This document shows positions 1 through 7,643 of a DNA stretch of 9,903 bases, piece after piece; positions within the stretch are counted from its first letter, which is position 1; every line of letters starts with the position of its first letter. The translations under genes were made by a program, and so were the position numbers. The stretch comes from Roseimaritima sp. (GTDB lineage Bacteria > Planctomycetota > Planctomycetia > Pirellulales > Pirellulaceae): positions 1-9,903 of the forward strand of contig SLFV01000472.1 in NCBI GenBank assembly GCA_007124075.1, in the 5' to 3' direction. A model generated the notes under the pieces. The model ran no database searches and was not told the origin of the DNA. It saw only the letters and a program-made list of their open reading frames with translations.

Positions 1-1813
1 AAACCCCATCGATCAGGTTTGCCGTGCCCCACCGGACACCCGCTTCGATACTGTCTTTGGCCGTTACCGTTGCCCGCAGCGCGGCATTTCGCTTCCCCTG
101 ATCGGTCAACGCTTCAATTTCACCCAAGGCAAAAATGTAATCGTTCATCCGTTCGCGCAGCTTGATCGCGGTTACTCGCAGGTAACGGAAGGGTCGGCCA
201 TCACCACGGATCACGATCGGCTGAGTATGTGGGTTGGTCTGATCTGCGTCGCTGGCGTCTTTTAACACACGCGCATCTGCCGTGAAGTCGCCGTCGTCAG
301 CGACCTCCACTTTGTAGCGAAGCGGAAAACCGAAACCCGCACCGATATCGTTGAATCGATCGTAAGCGGGACGCAGTCGGACCTCTTCGATGATCTGCGG
401 TCGCCCCAAATCGACCTGCACCCATTTCGGCTCATCCGCGTTGGCCGTTATCTGGCTGTGGTAACCGTACTGGGGTTGCGGACCGGTTTCCGGCGCGAAC
501 TCCTTCATCAATTCCGCAATCCGTCGATCAATACCCGCAGCCTGCTGGTCGACCTTGCTTTTGATTTCGCTCCGTAGCGTCTGCTGCTCCGCTTTCAAAC
601 GACCCAGTTTCGCAGCGAGATCGTCCCGCTGCCGTTGCTGATCGATCGACAGACCGTCGTAAATCCGATCCGCGCGATCGACCGCTGCGAACACGGCATG
701 CAAGCGGTAGTAATCTTCCATCCGGACGGGGTCGAACTTGTGATGATGACACTGCGCACACTGGATCGTCGTGCTCAGGAACACATTAAAGACCGCCGAA
801 ACCATTTCGTCTCGGTCCAGGTGTTTCGCGATGCGGCCATCCAGTTTTCCTTCACCCACCTCCCAGTGACCGATAAAATCCCACGGACCCGCAGCCAAAA
901 AACCCAGTCCCAGAACGCCATCGGGTTCGTTCGGAAACAACACGTCACCAGCAACCTGTTCGCGCACAAAACGTCCGTACGGTTTGTCTTCATTAAAGCT
1001 GCGGATGACGTAATCGCGGTAAGGCCACGCGCGGTCTCGCATTTTGTCCTTGTCGTAGCCATGCGTTTCGGCATAACGCGCAAGATCCAGCCAGTGTTGT
1101 CCCCACTTTTCGCCAAATCCGGGAGAGCCCAGCAGGCGATCGACAGCAGCCTGCCATGCCTGCGGCAGGTCCTGTTCCGCCGCATGCAAAAAACTGTCGA
1201 CCTCCTCGATCGTGGGCGGCAATCCCGTTAGGTCAAAAGTTAGACGACGAATCAACGTCCGTGGATCGGCCTGTGGAACTGCAGTAAGCCCCTGTTCGGC
1301 TAACATCGCGTCAATGAACCGGTCTACAGGATTGTCGTCGAACAAAGGACCCTGTGCGGTCTTGGCTGCAGAAGAATCCGCCGTGTCGCCAGCGCGATGC
1401 AGCAACGGGGATGCGAGCGGTTGCAGGGACCACCAACTGCGATCGGAAAGCGAACTTGGTTCCAATACGTAGCCATCCGGCCACCGGGCACCAGCAGCGA
1501 TCCAGGTCCGTAGTCGTTGGATTTCATCTGCTGACAGTGGCTGCGCATCCTGGGGCATCTGCGCCTGGCCACCCTGAGGCGTGACCACGTCCAGCAGATG
1601 GCTGGCGTCGGCATCGGCGGTATCGACAAAAGCCAGTTCGTTTAGCCCCTGAGGCGTGGAGAGCGATAGCCCCCCTTTTGCATCATGATCGTTGTGGCAG
1701 CCCAGGCACCTCTGCGCCAACAGCGGTGCGACCGAATCGGTAAAAAAATTCTCTGCGCCGACAGCGGTCGACCCAAAGACGATGCAAATGCAGCCAATGA
1801 TTCGTTTCAACAT
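1..1813 (-). CDS. PSCyt1/DUF1549 planctomycete cytochrome c-type protein with discoidin-like domain, partial
   Basis: The reading frame is open from an ATG at 1813 down to the window edge, so only the first ~604 residues are present and the C-terminus is missing. Residues 1-20 form a signal peptide (hydrophobic core, ending TAVGA). A c-type heme motif C36-L-G-C39-H40 lies in a planctomycete cytochrome C domain (PSCyt1, ~28-111), with a possible axial Met at 86. DUF1549 covers roughly 157-360, including the W-G-Q-H-W-L-D-L-A-R-Y stretch near 237 and a second CxxCH at C352-A-Q-C355-H356. A charged, Gln/Lys-rich helical (coiled-coil-like) segment spans ~388-436. A region resembling an F5/8 type C (discoidin) carbohydrate-binding module follows at ~448-568. 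Family members normally continue into DUF1553 and sit beside DUF1501 genes; neither is visible here. Molecular function is unproven; the family is thought to be periplasmic and redox- or polysaccharide-linked. A GGGGAG motif precedes the start at very short spacing, and an in-frame GTG lies one codon upstream. Confidence 0.93.
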   Translation of the reverse strand, partial: MLKRIIGCICIVFGSTAVGAENFFTDSVAPLLAQRCLGCHNDHDAKGGLSLSTPQGLNELAFVDTADADASHLLDVVTPQGGQAQMPQDAQPLSADEIQRLRTWIAAGARWPDGYVLEPSSLSDRSWWSLQPLASPLLHRAGDTADSSAAKTAQGPLFDDNPVDRFIDAMLAEQGLTAVPQADPRTLIRRLTFDLTGLPPTIEEVDSFLHAAEQDLPQAWQAAVDRLLGSPGFGEKWGQHWLDLARYAETHGYDKDKMRDRAWPYRDYVIRSFNEDKPYGRFVREQVAGDVLFPNEPDGVLGLGFLAAGPWDFIGHWEVGEGKLDGRIAKHLDRDEMVSAVFNVFLSTTIQCAQCHHHKFDPVRMEDYYRLHAVFAAVDRADRIYDGLSIDQQRQRDDLAAKLGRLKAEQQTLRSEIKSKVDQQAAGIDRRIAELMKEFAPETGPQPQYGYHSQITANADEPKWVQVDLGRPQIIEEVRLRPAYDRFNDIGAGFGFPLRYKVEVADDGDFTADARVLKDASDADQTNPHTQPIVIRGDGRPFRYLRVTAIKLRERMNDYIFALGEIEALTDQGKRNAALRATVTAKDSIEAGVRWGTANLIDGV

Positions 1814-2054
1814 CACTCCCCGTCCAAATCTGTCGCTACATTGTTGGATCATGTGCTCGCCATACTTTTGGTGCGGATACCTGTCCAGTCTAACCTCTTC
1901 CTGGTGACAAAGCATCTGAGATCTCTCAAACCGTAAACGGCCAACGGCCTTCTTTGCCGGAATCGGCATTGGTGGAAAACAGGGCTATTTGTTATGACTT
2001 CCCTCGGCCCGACCCGCATCCCGTTTTCGAACCAAGGACATTGGACCGAACGCC
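1814..2054. other. Divergent intergenic region
   Basis: This 241-base gap separates the minus-strand cytochrome gene from the plus-strand lipoprotein operon and must hold the promoters of both. Two small hairpins are visible: GGCC-AAC-GGCC at 1939-1949 and TGCCG-GAAT-CGGCA at 1955-1968. Neither has a T-tract long enough to call a terminator. I see no ORF, tRNA or riboswitch-like structure. Confidence 0.6.
1969..1998 (+). promoter_or_regulatory. Weak candidate sigma70-like promoter for the 2055-3787 operon
   Basis: TTGGTG at 1969-1974 and TATGAC at 1993-1998 are separated by 18 bases, about 56 bases upstream of the GTG start at 2055. They match the -35 and -10 consensus at 3/6 and 4/6 positions, which is weak. 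The call rests only on the spacing and the lack of a better candidate. Confidence 0.18.
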
Positions 2055-2564
2055 GTGCTAGCAGATTACAAAGTCAGTCGATGTTCGCGGAAATGTGCCG
2101 TGGAAAACCGACCGCTGGAACCAGGGGAGAGCTTTTTTTCCGTGGTCCGTGAGGATGGCGACGGCAACCTGGAGCGTCAAGATATTTCGGCCAAAGCCTG
2201 GCAGGGCCCCCCCGAGGACGCAGTCGGTTGGTGGCGGGGACGGATGCCGGAGCGGGGTGCAGCCAAATTGGTCTTGGCCCCGGACGCAGTCTTGGTAGAC
2301 ATCTTACGTCAACTGGTTGCCAACCAGCAACAGCCTCAGCTTACCTATCTGTTGGCTCTATTGCTGCTGCGGCGGCGGGTTGTGCGTACGGTCGATGCCC
2401 TGCGAGATTCCGAATCGGCAGACCAAGCGCGGGTCGCGGTGCTGGCCATCGAAGTTGTTGCAGACGGCCAAACCATAGAGGTTCCAGAGTGTGCGATCGG
2501 TCGTGCAGATTCATTGCGTCTGCGAGACGAATTGAATGAACTTTTATACTGCGAAGCCGAATGA
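2055..2564 (+). CDS. Planctomycete-type hypothetical protein with N-terminal CxxxC motif
   Basis: A 169-residue protein of unknown function, probably cytoplasmic (no signal peptide). It opens with a basic segment carrying C10 and C14 (CSRKC), suggesting a partial or degenerate zinc-binding knuckle. An acidic stretch with an L-E-P-G-E turn follows (~21-25), then a W-Q-G-P-P and G-W-W-R-G aromatic motif (~49-61). A helical middle (~77-114) contains the run LLALLLLRRR, which is too short and too charged-flanked for a confident membrane segment. The pattern resembles hypothetical proteins I associate with planctomycetes, but I cannot name a family. The start is a GTG; an AAGGA sits 16 bases upstream, further than usual, so the start is the least certain part. 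The 3' end overlaps the next gene by four bases (ATGA), implying coupled translation and a shared role with the lipoprotein. Confidence 0.8.
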   Translation: MLADYKVSRCSRKCAVENRPLEPGESFFSVVREDGDGNLERQDISAKAWQGPPEDAVGWWRGRMPERGAAKLVLAPDAVLVDILRQLVANQQQPQLTYLLALLLLRRRVVRTVDALRDSESADQARVAVLAIEVVADGQTIEVPECAIGRADSLRLRDELNELLYCEAE

Positions 2565-3787
2565 CGTCGATCGCCCTCACGGATGAAGTGCGCAGCCGCA
2601 ACGGGCTGTACTTTCGGCTTGTGCTGACACTGTTGGTCGTCTGGATTGCCGGGGGCGCGGCCTGCGGGCGTCAGCAACGCGTGCAGGATTTCCAGCGACC
2701 ACCGATCGTGTTTGACCAGCCTCCCACGCTGGAGGAACTGGTGCAGTCTGTCAATCGCACCAATGCGGTGCGAGAACTACAGTCCAATGCGGCGACGATC
2801 AAAGCGCCTTTGATGTCTGATCGTGCACTCAATGCCACTTTGGTCCTACGGCGTGATACCCAATTTCGTTTGAAGGGAAAGTTGTCTCCACTTCCCCAGA
2901 CCCTTGTTGATTTGGGCAGCAATGAACATGTCTTCTGGTTGCGGGTTCCCGAGGGAATGCAGCAGGTGCTGTACTACGCCGATCACGAAGAATACGCCAG
3001 GCAATCCCAGCGGATGATCTTGCCGGTTAACCCGACGTGGCTGATGGATGCGTTGGGACTTGCACAAATTCGTTTAGACGAGGTGACCGAAGGCCCGACG
3101 CGGCGGCCCGATGGACAGCTTGAAATTCGGTGCCAAAAAACCATGCCCGATGGGGAATATCGGATGGTTTACGTCATTGCCGATCGTACCGGAGTGGTCA
3201 GCGAACAGTACGTCTATGGTCCCAGTGGTCAACTGGTCGCTCGTGCGATCGCGTCGGACCATCGCTATTACGAATCCGCACAATGTTCGATCCCACACGC
3301 CATTCGAATTGATTTGCAACCCATCGCGGGACCGCCGTTGGCGTTGGAGGTTAAAATCGGCCAGTACTCGGTTAATCAAATCCTCTCCAACGATCCACTG
3401 TTGTTCGCGATGCCCGAAGGGGCCGGGGAGAAAATCAACCTGGTGCAACAGTCCCGTGTGCCGCCACCCTCACCGCAAATGCCGGATGCTCTCCAGGCGA
3501 CCGATTTGCCCCATTTCCCCCCGGGGACCGATTCATCGCCAGCGTACGATGGTCCGCAGGCTTCCGAACCGGCGTTGCCGGGGGGCCTTGATCGGCAGGC
3601 CGAACCGAACTCGACACCGCTGCCAGAGTATTTCATGCAAAATTTGCAGCGACACCTCGATTCGGTACCCGACCTTGAAGCTGCCCACGATTTCTCTGAA
3701 CACCCCGTCCAACCGGCTCGGATCGCAGCGGAGTATGCCGCCGAAGAGTCTCATGGACCAACGCTGCGGGGGACGCTGCAACGCTAA
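2561..3787 (+). CDS. Probable lipoprotein with LolA/LolB-like (DUF4292-type) domain
   Basis: A 408-residue envelope protein. Residues 1-17 are polar, 18-34 form a hydrophobic export segment, and C35 follows G-A-A, so lipidation is likely although the -3 Gly makes the lipobox non-canonical. From ~55 to ~290 the sequence reads as an all-beta domain: a helical start (EELVQSVNRTNAV), then strand-rich text including DLGSNEHVFWLRVPEG near 126-141. This layout resembles DUF4292/LolA-LolB-like lipid or lipoprotein carriers, an assignment made by eye. Residues 298-355 are Pro/Ser-rich and look disordered, and the tail contains a short amphipathic helix. Translation is probably coupled to the preceding CxxxC gene through the ATGA overlap; no strong ribosome binding site precedes this start. 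A role in outer-membrane lipoprotein or lipid handling is inference; it could equally be a structural lipoprotein. Confidence 0.82.
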   Translation: MTSIALTDEVRSRNGLYFRLVLTLLVVWIAGGAACGRQQRVQDFQRPPIVFDQPPTLEELVQSVNRTNAVRELQSNAATIKAPLMSDRALNATLVLRRDTQFRLKGKLSPLPQTLVDLGSNEHVFWLRVPEGMQQVLYYADHEEYARQSQRMILPVNPTWLMDALGLAQIRLDEVTEGPTRRPDGQLEIRCQKTMPDGEYRMVYVIADRTGVVSEQYVYGPSGQLVARAIASDHRYYESAQCSIPHAIRIDLQPIAGPPLALEVKIGQYSVNQILSNDPLLFAMPEGAGEKINLVQQSRVPPPSPQMPDALQATDLPHFPPGTDSSPAYDGPQASEPALPGGLDRQAEPNSTPLPEYFMQNLQRHLDSVPDLEAAHDFSEHPVQPARIAAEYAAEESHGPTLRGTLQR

Positions 3788-3933
3788 CGACGCTTGTCAG
3801 CATAATCCTGTAACGGCTACCTTGGTTGTCACGAAGATTAACGGGTGCTTTGTCAGTATTCAATTTTTAGGGTCGCGGGATTCGCCAGCATTCCTCGCGC
3901 TGCGAGAACTCTGGCGAGTCGCTCGCCTGTGGA
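3788..3933. other. Intergenic stretch after the lipoprotein operon
   Basis: No gene is supported here. The stretch contains two copies of TTGTCAG (3794-3800 and 3850-3856) and the nested hairpin annotated at 3882-3917. No rho-independent terminator with a clear T-tract is visible after the lipoprotein stop. Confidence 0.5.
3882..3917. repeat. Nested hairpin, REP-like element
   Basis: Outer arms TCGCCAG (3882-3888) and CTGGCGA (3911-3917) are perfect inverted repeats. Inside them, CTCGC (3894-3898) and GCGAG (3902-3906) form a second perfect stem around a 3-base GCT loop. The two stems are separated by short unpaired bulges. The form is that of a dispersed intergenic palindrome (REP/BIME type). 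It lies only 16 bases before the transposase fragment, so it might also be a relic of a mobile element end. Confidence 0.5.
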
Positions 3934-4128
3934 TTGCTGCGAAGCAGTTTCGTTCCCGAGCGTCCTCAACGCGAATTGCGAGACTTAAACCGTCAACGTG
4001 CTCAGCTTCACGGCGAACACACACGAGTCGTCAATCGCATCCACCCTGAGCGATTGTGCCGTCACCTGGTCAAACGGATCGAAGGGCTTGGGTACGAAAT
4101 TGACGTGAAGCCACCCAGACCCGCTTGA
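3934..4128 (+). pseudogene. Fragment of an IS110-type transposase, internally deleted
   Basis: The frame from 3934 reads LLRSSFVPE, then an R-E-L-R-D-L-x-R-Q-R-A-Q-L segment, then E-H-T-R-V-V-N-R-I-H. This matches my memory of the linker after the DEDD (RuvC-like) domain of IS110-family transposases, where proteins typically continue with a K-V-L-E-x-A-N-I-K-L block. Here that block is absent: after the I-H pair the frame jumps into P-E-R-L-C-R-H-L-V-K-R-I-E-G-L-G-Y, which reads like the last residues of a transposase, and stops at 4126-4128. Only ~64 codons remain of an expected 330-400, with no upstream catalytic domain and no credible start. This is a dead remnant with a large internal deletion, or a junction of two element relics. 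The family call is by eye. Confidence 0.5.
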
Positions 4129-4380
4129 ACGCAACGATCGCGGCAACCAAAAATTCGACACGGAACCACTCCGACCGCTCGACGTCTGCCCCGACACAGC
4201 CCCGAACTTTAACGTTTTCAGAGCAAGTCATCGCACTTTTCTTTCCGTGGATCGGCCGGGCGTCACGCGCAGTGATCCCCTCTCTTGTGACGCGGGCCAC
4301 GACCCTGTCGCCTCCTCGCGGGTTGACACGTACAAGGCTGGTTAACGTGCAAGTTCGCCTCGTGATGTAATGCCATCGCG
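4129..4380. other. Gene-free stretch between the transposase fragment and the peptidase operon
   Basis: No coding region is supported: the open frames here lack family features or starts. The stretch holds a 7-bp inverted repeat (annotated separately) and an imperfect direct repeat ACGTACAAG (4328-4336) / ACGTGCAAG (4345-4353). The minus-strand operon ends at 4381 without a recognisable intrinsic terminator. Confidence 0.5.
4260..4293. repeat. Inverted repeat, 7-bp arms
   Basis: GCGTCAC at 4260-4266 and GTGACGC at 4287-4293 are perfect inverted repeats separated by 20 bases. It lies 88 bases beyond the stop of the S9 peptidase, so it could form a hairpin in the operon's transcript tail. There is no following T-tract, so I do not call it a terminator. 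Confidence 0.35.
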
Positions 4381-6510
4381 TTATCTTCCTCCCCGCGGCA
4401 GATGTTCCACCACGTACCGGATCACGCGTAACCGCACGTCCACCACCGTCCCGGTGCCTGCCCGCAAGCCATGATCGCGATTAGGGTAAACCATGTAGTC
4501 AAACGGCTTACCCAGTTCGATCAATCGATCCACCAAGTCTTCGATTATTTGGATGTGTGTGTTGGTTTCCCCCGATCCGGTGATGATCAGCAATTTGCCC
4601 TGTAGGCCGTCGGCGTAATTGAACGCCGCCGACGTCTGATAGCCTTGCGGGTTGATCGCGGGGGTCCGCATAAAGATCTCTTGAAACCAGGCGTTGTACA
4701 AATGCGGCTGGGGTTTGGGGACGACGGCAATCCCCACGTGATACAGATCACTTTGGCGAAACATCGCATTGAGCGTATTGGAACCGCCACCGCTCCACCC
4801 CCAAATCCCCACTCGGGACAAATCGACGTAGGAATCCATGCGAGCGAATTCCCTCAAGGCCACGGCTTGTTCCGTGGTCGAAAGGGGCCCCAGACTGCCA
4901 AAGACACTGCGTCGCCAAGCCGCTCCCTTGGGGGCCGGGGTGCCGCGATTATCGATCGAGATCACCAGGTAACCTAAATCCGCGATCGTGCGGTGGAATT
5001 GGTCGTGAACCGTCGCCCAGCCATCCAGCACGGTTTGCGCATGTGGTTCCCCATAGACATAGACGAACACCGGATATTTTTTCGTCGGGTCAAAATCATG
5101 GGGCTTCATCAACCAGGCGTCCAGGGTCACCCCAGCCCCGATGTCCAGTTGCAAAAACTCGGTCGGGTTCGCGGCCGACACTTGCATCTGCTTGCGCAGG
5201 TTCGCGTTGTCCTGCAATACGCGGACAGGCCGATGATCGGGCATCTGCACCAAGGTCGTGATCGGCGGCACATCAAAACGCGAATAAGTGTGAAACGCCC
5301 AGCGACGATCCGGCGACCAATGATAGTCGTGGGTTCCCGGTTGGTCGGGGGGTGTCACTCGCGCGGGCGTTTGGCTGCCGTCCAGCGGAACCCGGTACAG
5401 GTATTTTTGGGTGGCGTTTTCCGGCGAAGCATAAAAGTAAAACAAGTTGCGCTGCGGATCGATCACTGCCCTATCGATGATGTCGTAGTCGCCGGGGGTC
5501 AAATTTGCCAGTTCGCGCCCCTCGCGCGAGTATAAATACGCGTGCCGCCAGCCGTCCTTCTCGCTGATCACGACAAACCGCTGGCCTTCGTCGATCCACA
5601 TCAAGCCTAAGTTCCGTTGCTGGCTGGCATCCACCCACGCATCGTCCGTTTCACTGAAGATGGTGTTCGCCTGATCGATATCGACGTTCACCAACAGAAA
5701 CTCACGGCGGTCACGGAACCGACTGAGCGTTTCCACCAAAACCTCGTGGCTGTTGCCTGCCCACTGGACCTGCCCCAGGTAAAAACCTTCCTCAGGCGCA
5801 TCCAGCGGTAACCAAGTGACGACGTCTTGAGTAATATCCCAGAGACCGACCCTGCGTTTGGCAATCGCACCGCCCACGCGGGCAAAGCGATCGTGGCGAA
5901 CATCAGGATAAGACGGGTCGCTAGGAACCAGCACTGCACGTTTAGGCACCTCGCTTTCGTCGATTTCGGTAAACAGGACCTTCGTTCCGTCAGGACTCCA
6001 GGTGGGACTGCGAATCAACACGTCGGCACGATCGCCGGGTTGGGGATCGTCGCCGGTCAGCTTCATCGGGCGACGTGATCCGTCGGACACATGAATCAAC
6101 GTTAACTGGTGCCCCCGGTGTTCGATTCGCCACGTTCCGTCGGGAGACACCCGTGGGTCGGCCGCTGGTATCTCCGGCACTTCCAGCGCAGGTTTCAGAG
6201 GCAGGCCGGTTTCGACGCGGTGCACCTTCCACGGTCCCGGCTGATCCCCGGACGGTTCCCTCATGACAAAGCCACTGCTGTCGGGCAACCATTCCGCACG
6301 CAACGGTTGGGCCCGCCACTTGCCGTGCTGGTAAATGTCCTGTAGACGCTGCCGCACGGGCCCCTGCCAGTCGTCAGCGGGGCTGACCGCTGCGGGGACA
6401 GCCTGAGCAAACGCAGGGGTGAAACCGAGTTGACTGGCCAGCAGCAGGCAGCATGCCCAGCAGACGGCGCACCGCCAACCTAACGATCGAGCCTCACATG
6501 GAATATTCAT
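4381..6510 (-). CDS. Secreted S9 family (dipeptidyl peptidase IV-like) serine peptidase
   Basis: A 709-residue exported peptidase, about the usual length for bacterial DPP-IV-type enzymes. Residues 1-35 are a signal peptide ending A-F-A before Q36. Roughly 60-430 is the DPP-IV N-terminal beta-propeller (repeated strand text such as SPDGTW, SPTWSPDG, WSPDRRW). The alpha/beta hydrolase domain follows with Y486 in V-Y-G-E-P (oxyanion Tyr), nucleophile S573 in G-W-S-G-G-G, and H680 in R-D-H-G. At the acid position the sequence reads G-S-G-E648-T-N-T-H where DPP-IV has G-T-A-D-D-N-V-H, so Glu replaces Asp. I do not see the paired Glu that anchors substrate N-termini in DPP-IV, so strict dipeptidyl activity is uncertain. 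Post-proline cleavage is inferred from family. I chose ATG 6510 over an upstream in-frame start because it gives a signal peptide, overlaps the upstream stop by ATGA, and has AGGA nine bases upstream. Confidence 0.93.
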   Translation of the reverse strand: MNIPCEARSLGWRCAVCWACCLLLASQLGFTPAFAQAVPAAVSPADDWQGPVRQRLQDIYQHGKWRAQPLRAEWLPDSSGFVMREPSGDQPGPWKVHRVETGLPLKPALEVPEIPAADPRVSPDGTWRIEHRGHQLTLIHVSDGSRRPMKLTGDDPQPGDRADVLIRSPTWSPDGTKVLFTEIDESEVPKRAVLVPSDPSYPDVRHDRFARVGGAIAKRRVGLWDITQDVVTWLPLDAPEEGFYLGQVQWAGNSHEVLVETLSRFRDRREFLLVNVDIDQANTIFSETDDAWVDASQQRNLGLMWIDEGQRFVVISEKDGWRHAYLYSREGRELANLTPGDYDIIDRAVIDPQRNLFYFYASPENATQKYLYRVPLDGSQTPARVTPPDQPGTHDYHWSPDRRWAFHTYSRFDVPPITTLVQMPDHRPVRVLQDNANLRKQMQVSAANPTEFLQLDIGAGVTLDAWLMKPHDFDPTKKYPVFVYVYGEPHAQTVLDGWATVHDQFHRTIADLGYLVISIDNRGTPAPKGAAWRRSVFGSLGPLSTTEQAVALREFARMDSYVDLSRVGIWGWSGGGSNTLNAMFRQSDLYHVGIAVVPKPQPHLYNAWFQEIFMRTPAINPQGYQTSAAFNYADGLQGKLLIITGSGETNTHIQIIEDLVDRLIELGKPFDYMVYPNRDHGLRAGTGTVVDVRLRVIRYVVEHLPRGGR

Positions 6511-7643
6511 CGGTTGCCATCCTGGGGTGACGTAGATCGATCCGGCGACGCGTGGGTCAGCAGATGCACCATCGCCAGGCCCAGCGCGTGGCCGACCTCG
6601 TAATACGTGCGCGCGTTGTGATGGTAGTGATGCCCCTGGTTGACGGGAGACGATTGGGGATCGGGCCAAAACTCACGCACGTCCACCGCCCTCACATTAC
6701 CTTGGAACTCGGGGTAATTTCCAGTTTCCCCATCGACTGCCAATTGCGCAAGCGCGATCTGCAATCCCAACCCTTCGCGTCCCGGATTACCGCAACCGGT
6801 CGCCAGGACAAATTTTGCGGCCGGGGCGTCAAAGTCCTTACGCAAGCTGTGAATCAGATGGACCAAGTTCTGTTCGTAACGGCTGGCCAAGGCGGCGTTT
6901 TGATCTTTGTGTCCCTGCCACCACACGAATCCGACGATTTGGTAACCCTGCCCCCGATAGCCCGGGTGATATTCCGCCAAATTTTCCAGCACGATTTTAG
7001 CGTGCCGCGTGTCCGCATCGTACTGCCGCCCGGCATACCAGGGGACCGGCTTGGGTTCGCCGTCCTTGTCCCAAAAATTGGCGACATCGCCATAGCCTGC
7101 GTAGATTTTGCCTTCGTGTTCAAACCGCTGACTGCCCGGCGGCAACAGATCCCACCCCAGACTACGGTTTCCGATGCAGGCCTTCAGCAGCAGGACGGGT
7201 TGATCATGAAAGTCGCCGATCACGTGGCCAAACCCCAGTTCCGGGCCGAACGACCGATGGGGGACCAACCATTCGTTGCGGACGGTTTGAAAATCCTCCA
7301 GATTGCGAAAATCGCCCCCGCGTTTGTCCATCACATGCACGTAGCGGACGTCGTGTCGAATCGCCCAACTGCCGTCGACAGCCAGCAGATGCGGGTACTG
7401 GTGCTGTTGCTTGACGAGGTATTCCAGCGATCCCACGGTTTCCGTCGGGCCGACGCGACCAAAGCCCAGCATGTTGGATTGGCCCAACAGGATGTAAACC
7501 CGCACCGGCTGGTCAGAGCCGGCAGCCTCCTGGGGGTTCCCCGCACCGGTTGTGCCCTGGCCCGACACGGTTGCCCGCCCGCAGACCCCCGCCAAGATTA
7601 ACATCCCCAGAGTCAACACCCCGGTGTGCTTCACGACACTCAT
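6507..7643 (-). CDS. Exported sialate O-acetylesterase-like (SASA/DUF303) SGNH esterase
   Basis: A 378-residue exported carbohydrate esterase of the SASA (DUF303) type, expected to remove acetyl or similar acyl groups from sugars. Residues 1-29 are a signal peptide; C21 lies in A-G-V-C, a poor lipobox, so ordinary cleavage is preferred. SGNH blocks in order: nucleophile S56 in G-Q-S-N-M, G-P-E-L-G at 133-137, W-W-Q-G at 241-244, and the His block N-Q-G-H-H-Y-H-H-N at 335-343 followed by A-R-T-Y-Y-E-V-G. After WWQG the sequence is H-K-D where sialate esterases usually have E-x-D. The substrate cannot be told from sequence; 'sialate' is only the family label. It is the middle gene of the operon, with 4-base ATGA overlaps at both ends, and has a strong ribosome binding site inside the upstream gene. 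Confidence 0.92.
   Translation of the reverse strand: MSVVKHTGVLTLGMLILAGVCGRATVSGQGTTGAGNPQEAAGSDQPVRVYILLGQSNMLGFGRVGPTETVGSLEYLVKQQHQYPHLLAVDGSWAIRHDVRYVHVMDKRGGDFRNLEDFQTVRNEWLVPHRSFGPELGFGHVIGDFHDQPVLLLKACIGNRSLGWDLLPPGSQRFEHEGKIYAGYGDVANFWDKDGEPKPVPWYAGRQYDADTRHAKIVLENLAEYHPGYRGQGYQIVGFVWWQGHKDQNAALASRYEQNLVHLIHSLRKDFDAPAAKFVLATGCGNPGREGLGLQIALAQLAVDGETGNYPEFQGNVRAVDVREFWPDPQSSPVNQGHHYHHNARTYYEVGHALGLAMVHLLTHASPDRSTSPQDGNR

Noticed and set aside
1939..1968. Tandem small hairpins considered as a terminator or riboswitch in the divergent gap
   Set aside because: Stems are 4-5 bp with no T-tract, and neither flanking gene ends there, so a terminator makes no sense; nothing matches a known riboswitch core.
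2207..2213. Run of seven C after GGG in the CxxxC gene, a possible slippage or phase-variation site
   Set aside because: The frame is intact through the run and the downstream ATGA coupling is preserved. One modest homopolymer is weak evidence for phase variation.
3111..4049. A 312-codon plus-strand frame overlapping the end of the lipoprotein gene
   Set aside because: Its residues are rich in Arg, Ser, Pro and Cys without domain character, as expected for a frame-shifted reading of the lipoprotein; the latter has export signal and coherent strands.
4125..4370. 81-codon plus-strand frame after the transposase fragment
   Set aside because: TTG start without a ribosome binding site, overlapping the relic, with no family character; most likely chance.
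6511..6669. N-terminal extension of the S9 peptidase by 53 residues
   Set aside because: The extension lies inside the esterase gene, reads as low-complexity Arg/Pro/Gly text, and would bury the signal peptide that starts at ATG 6510.
6552..7601. A 349-codon open frame on the plus strand opposite the SASA esterase
   Set aside because: It lies entirely antisense to a gene with clear catalytic motifs and signal peptide, and its translation shows no domain. Long antisense frames are common in GC-rich genes.
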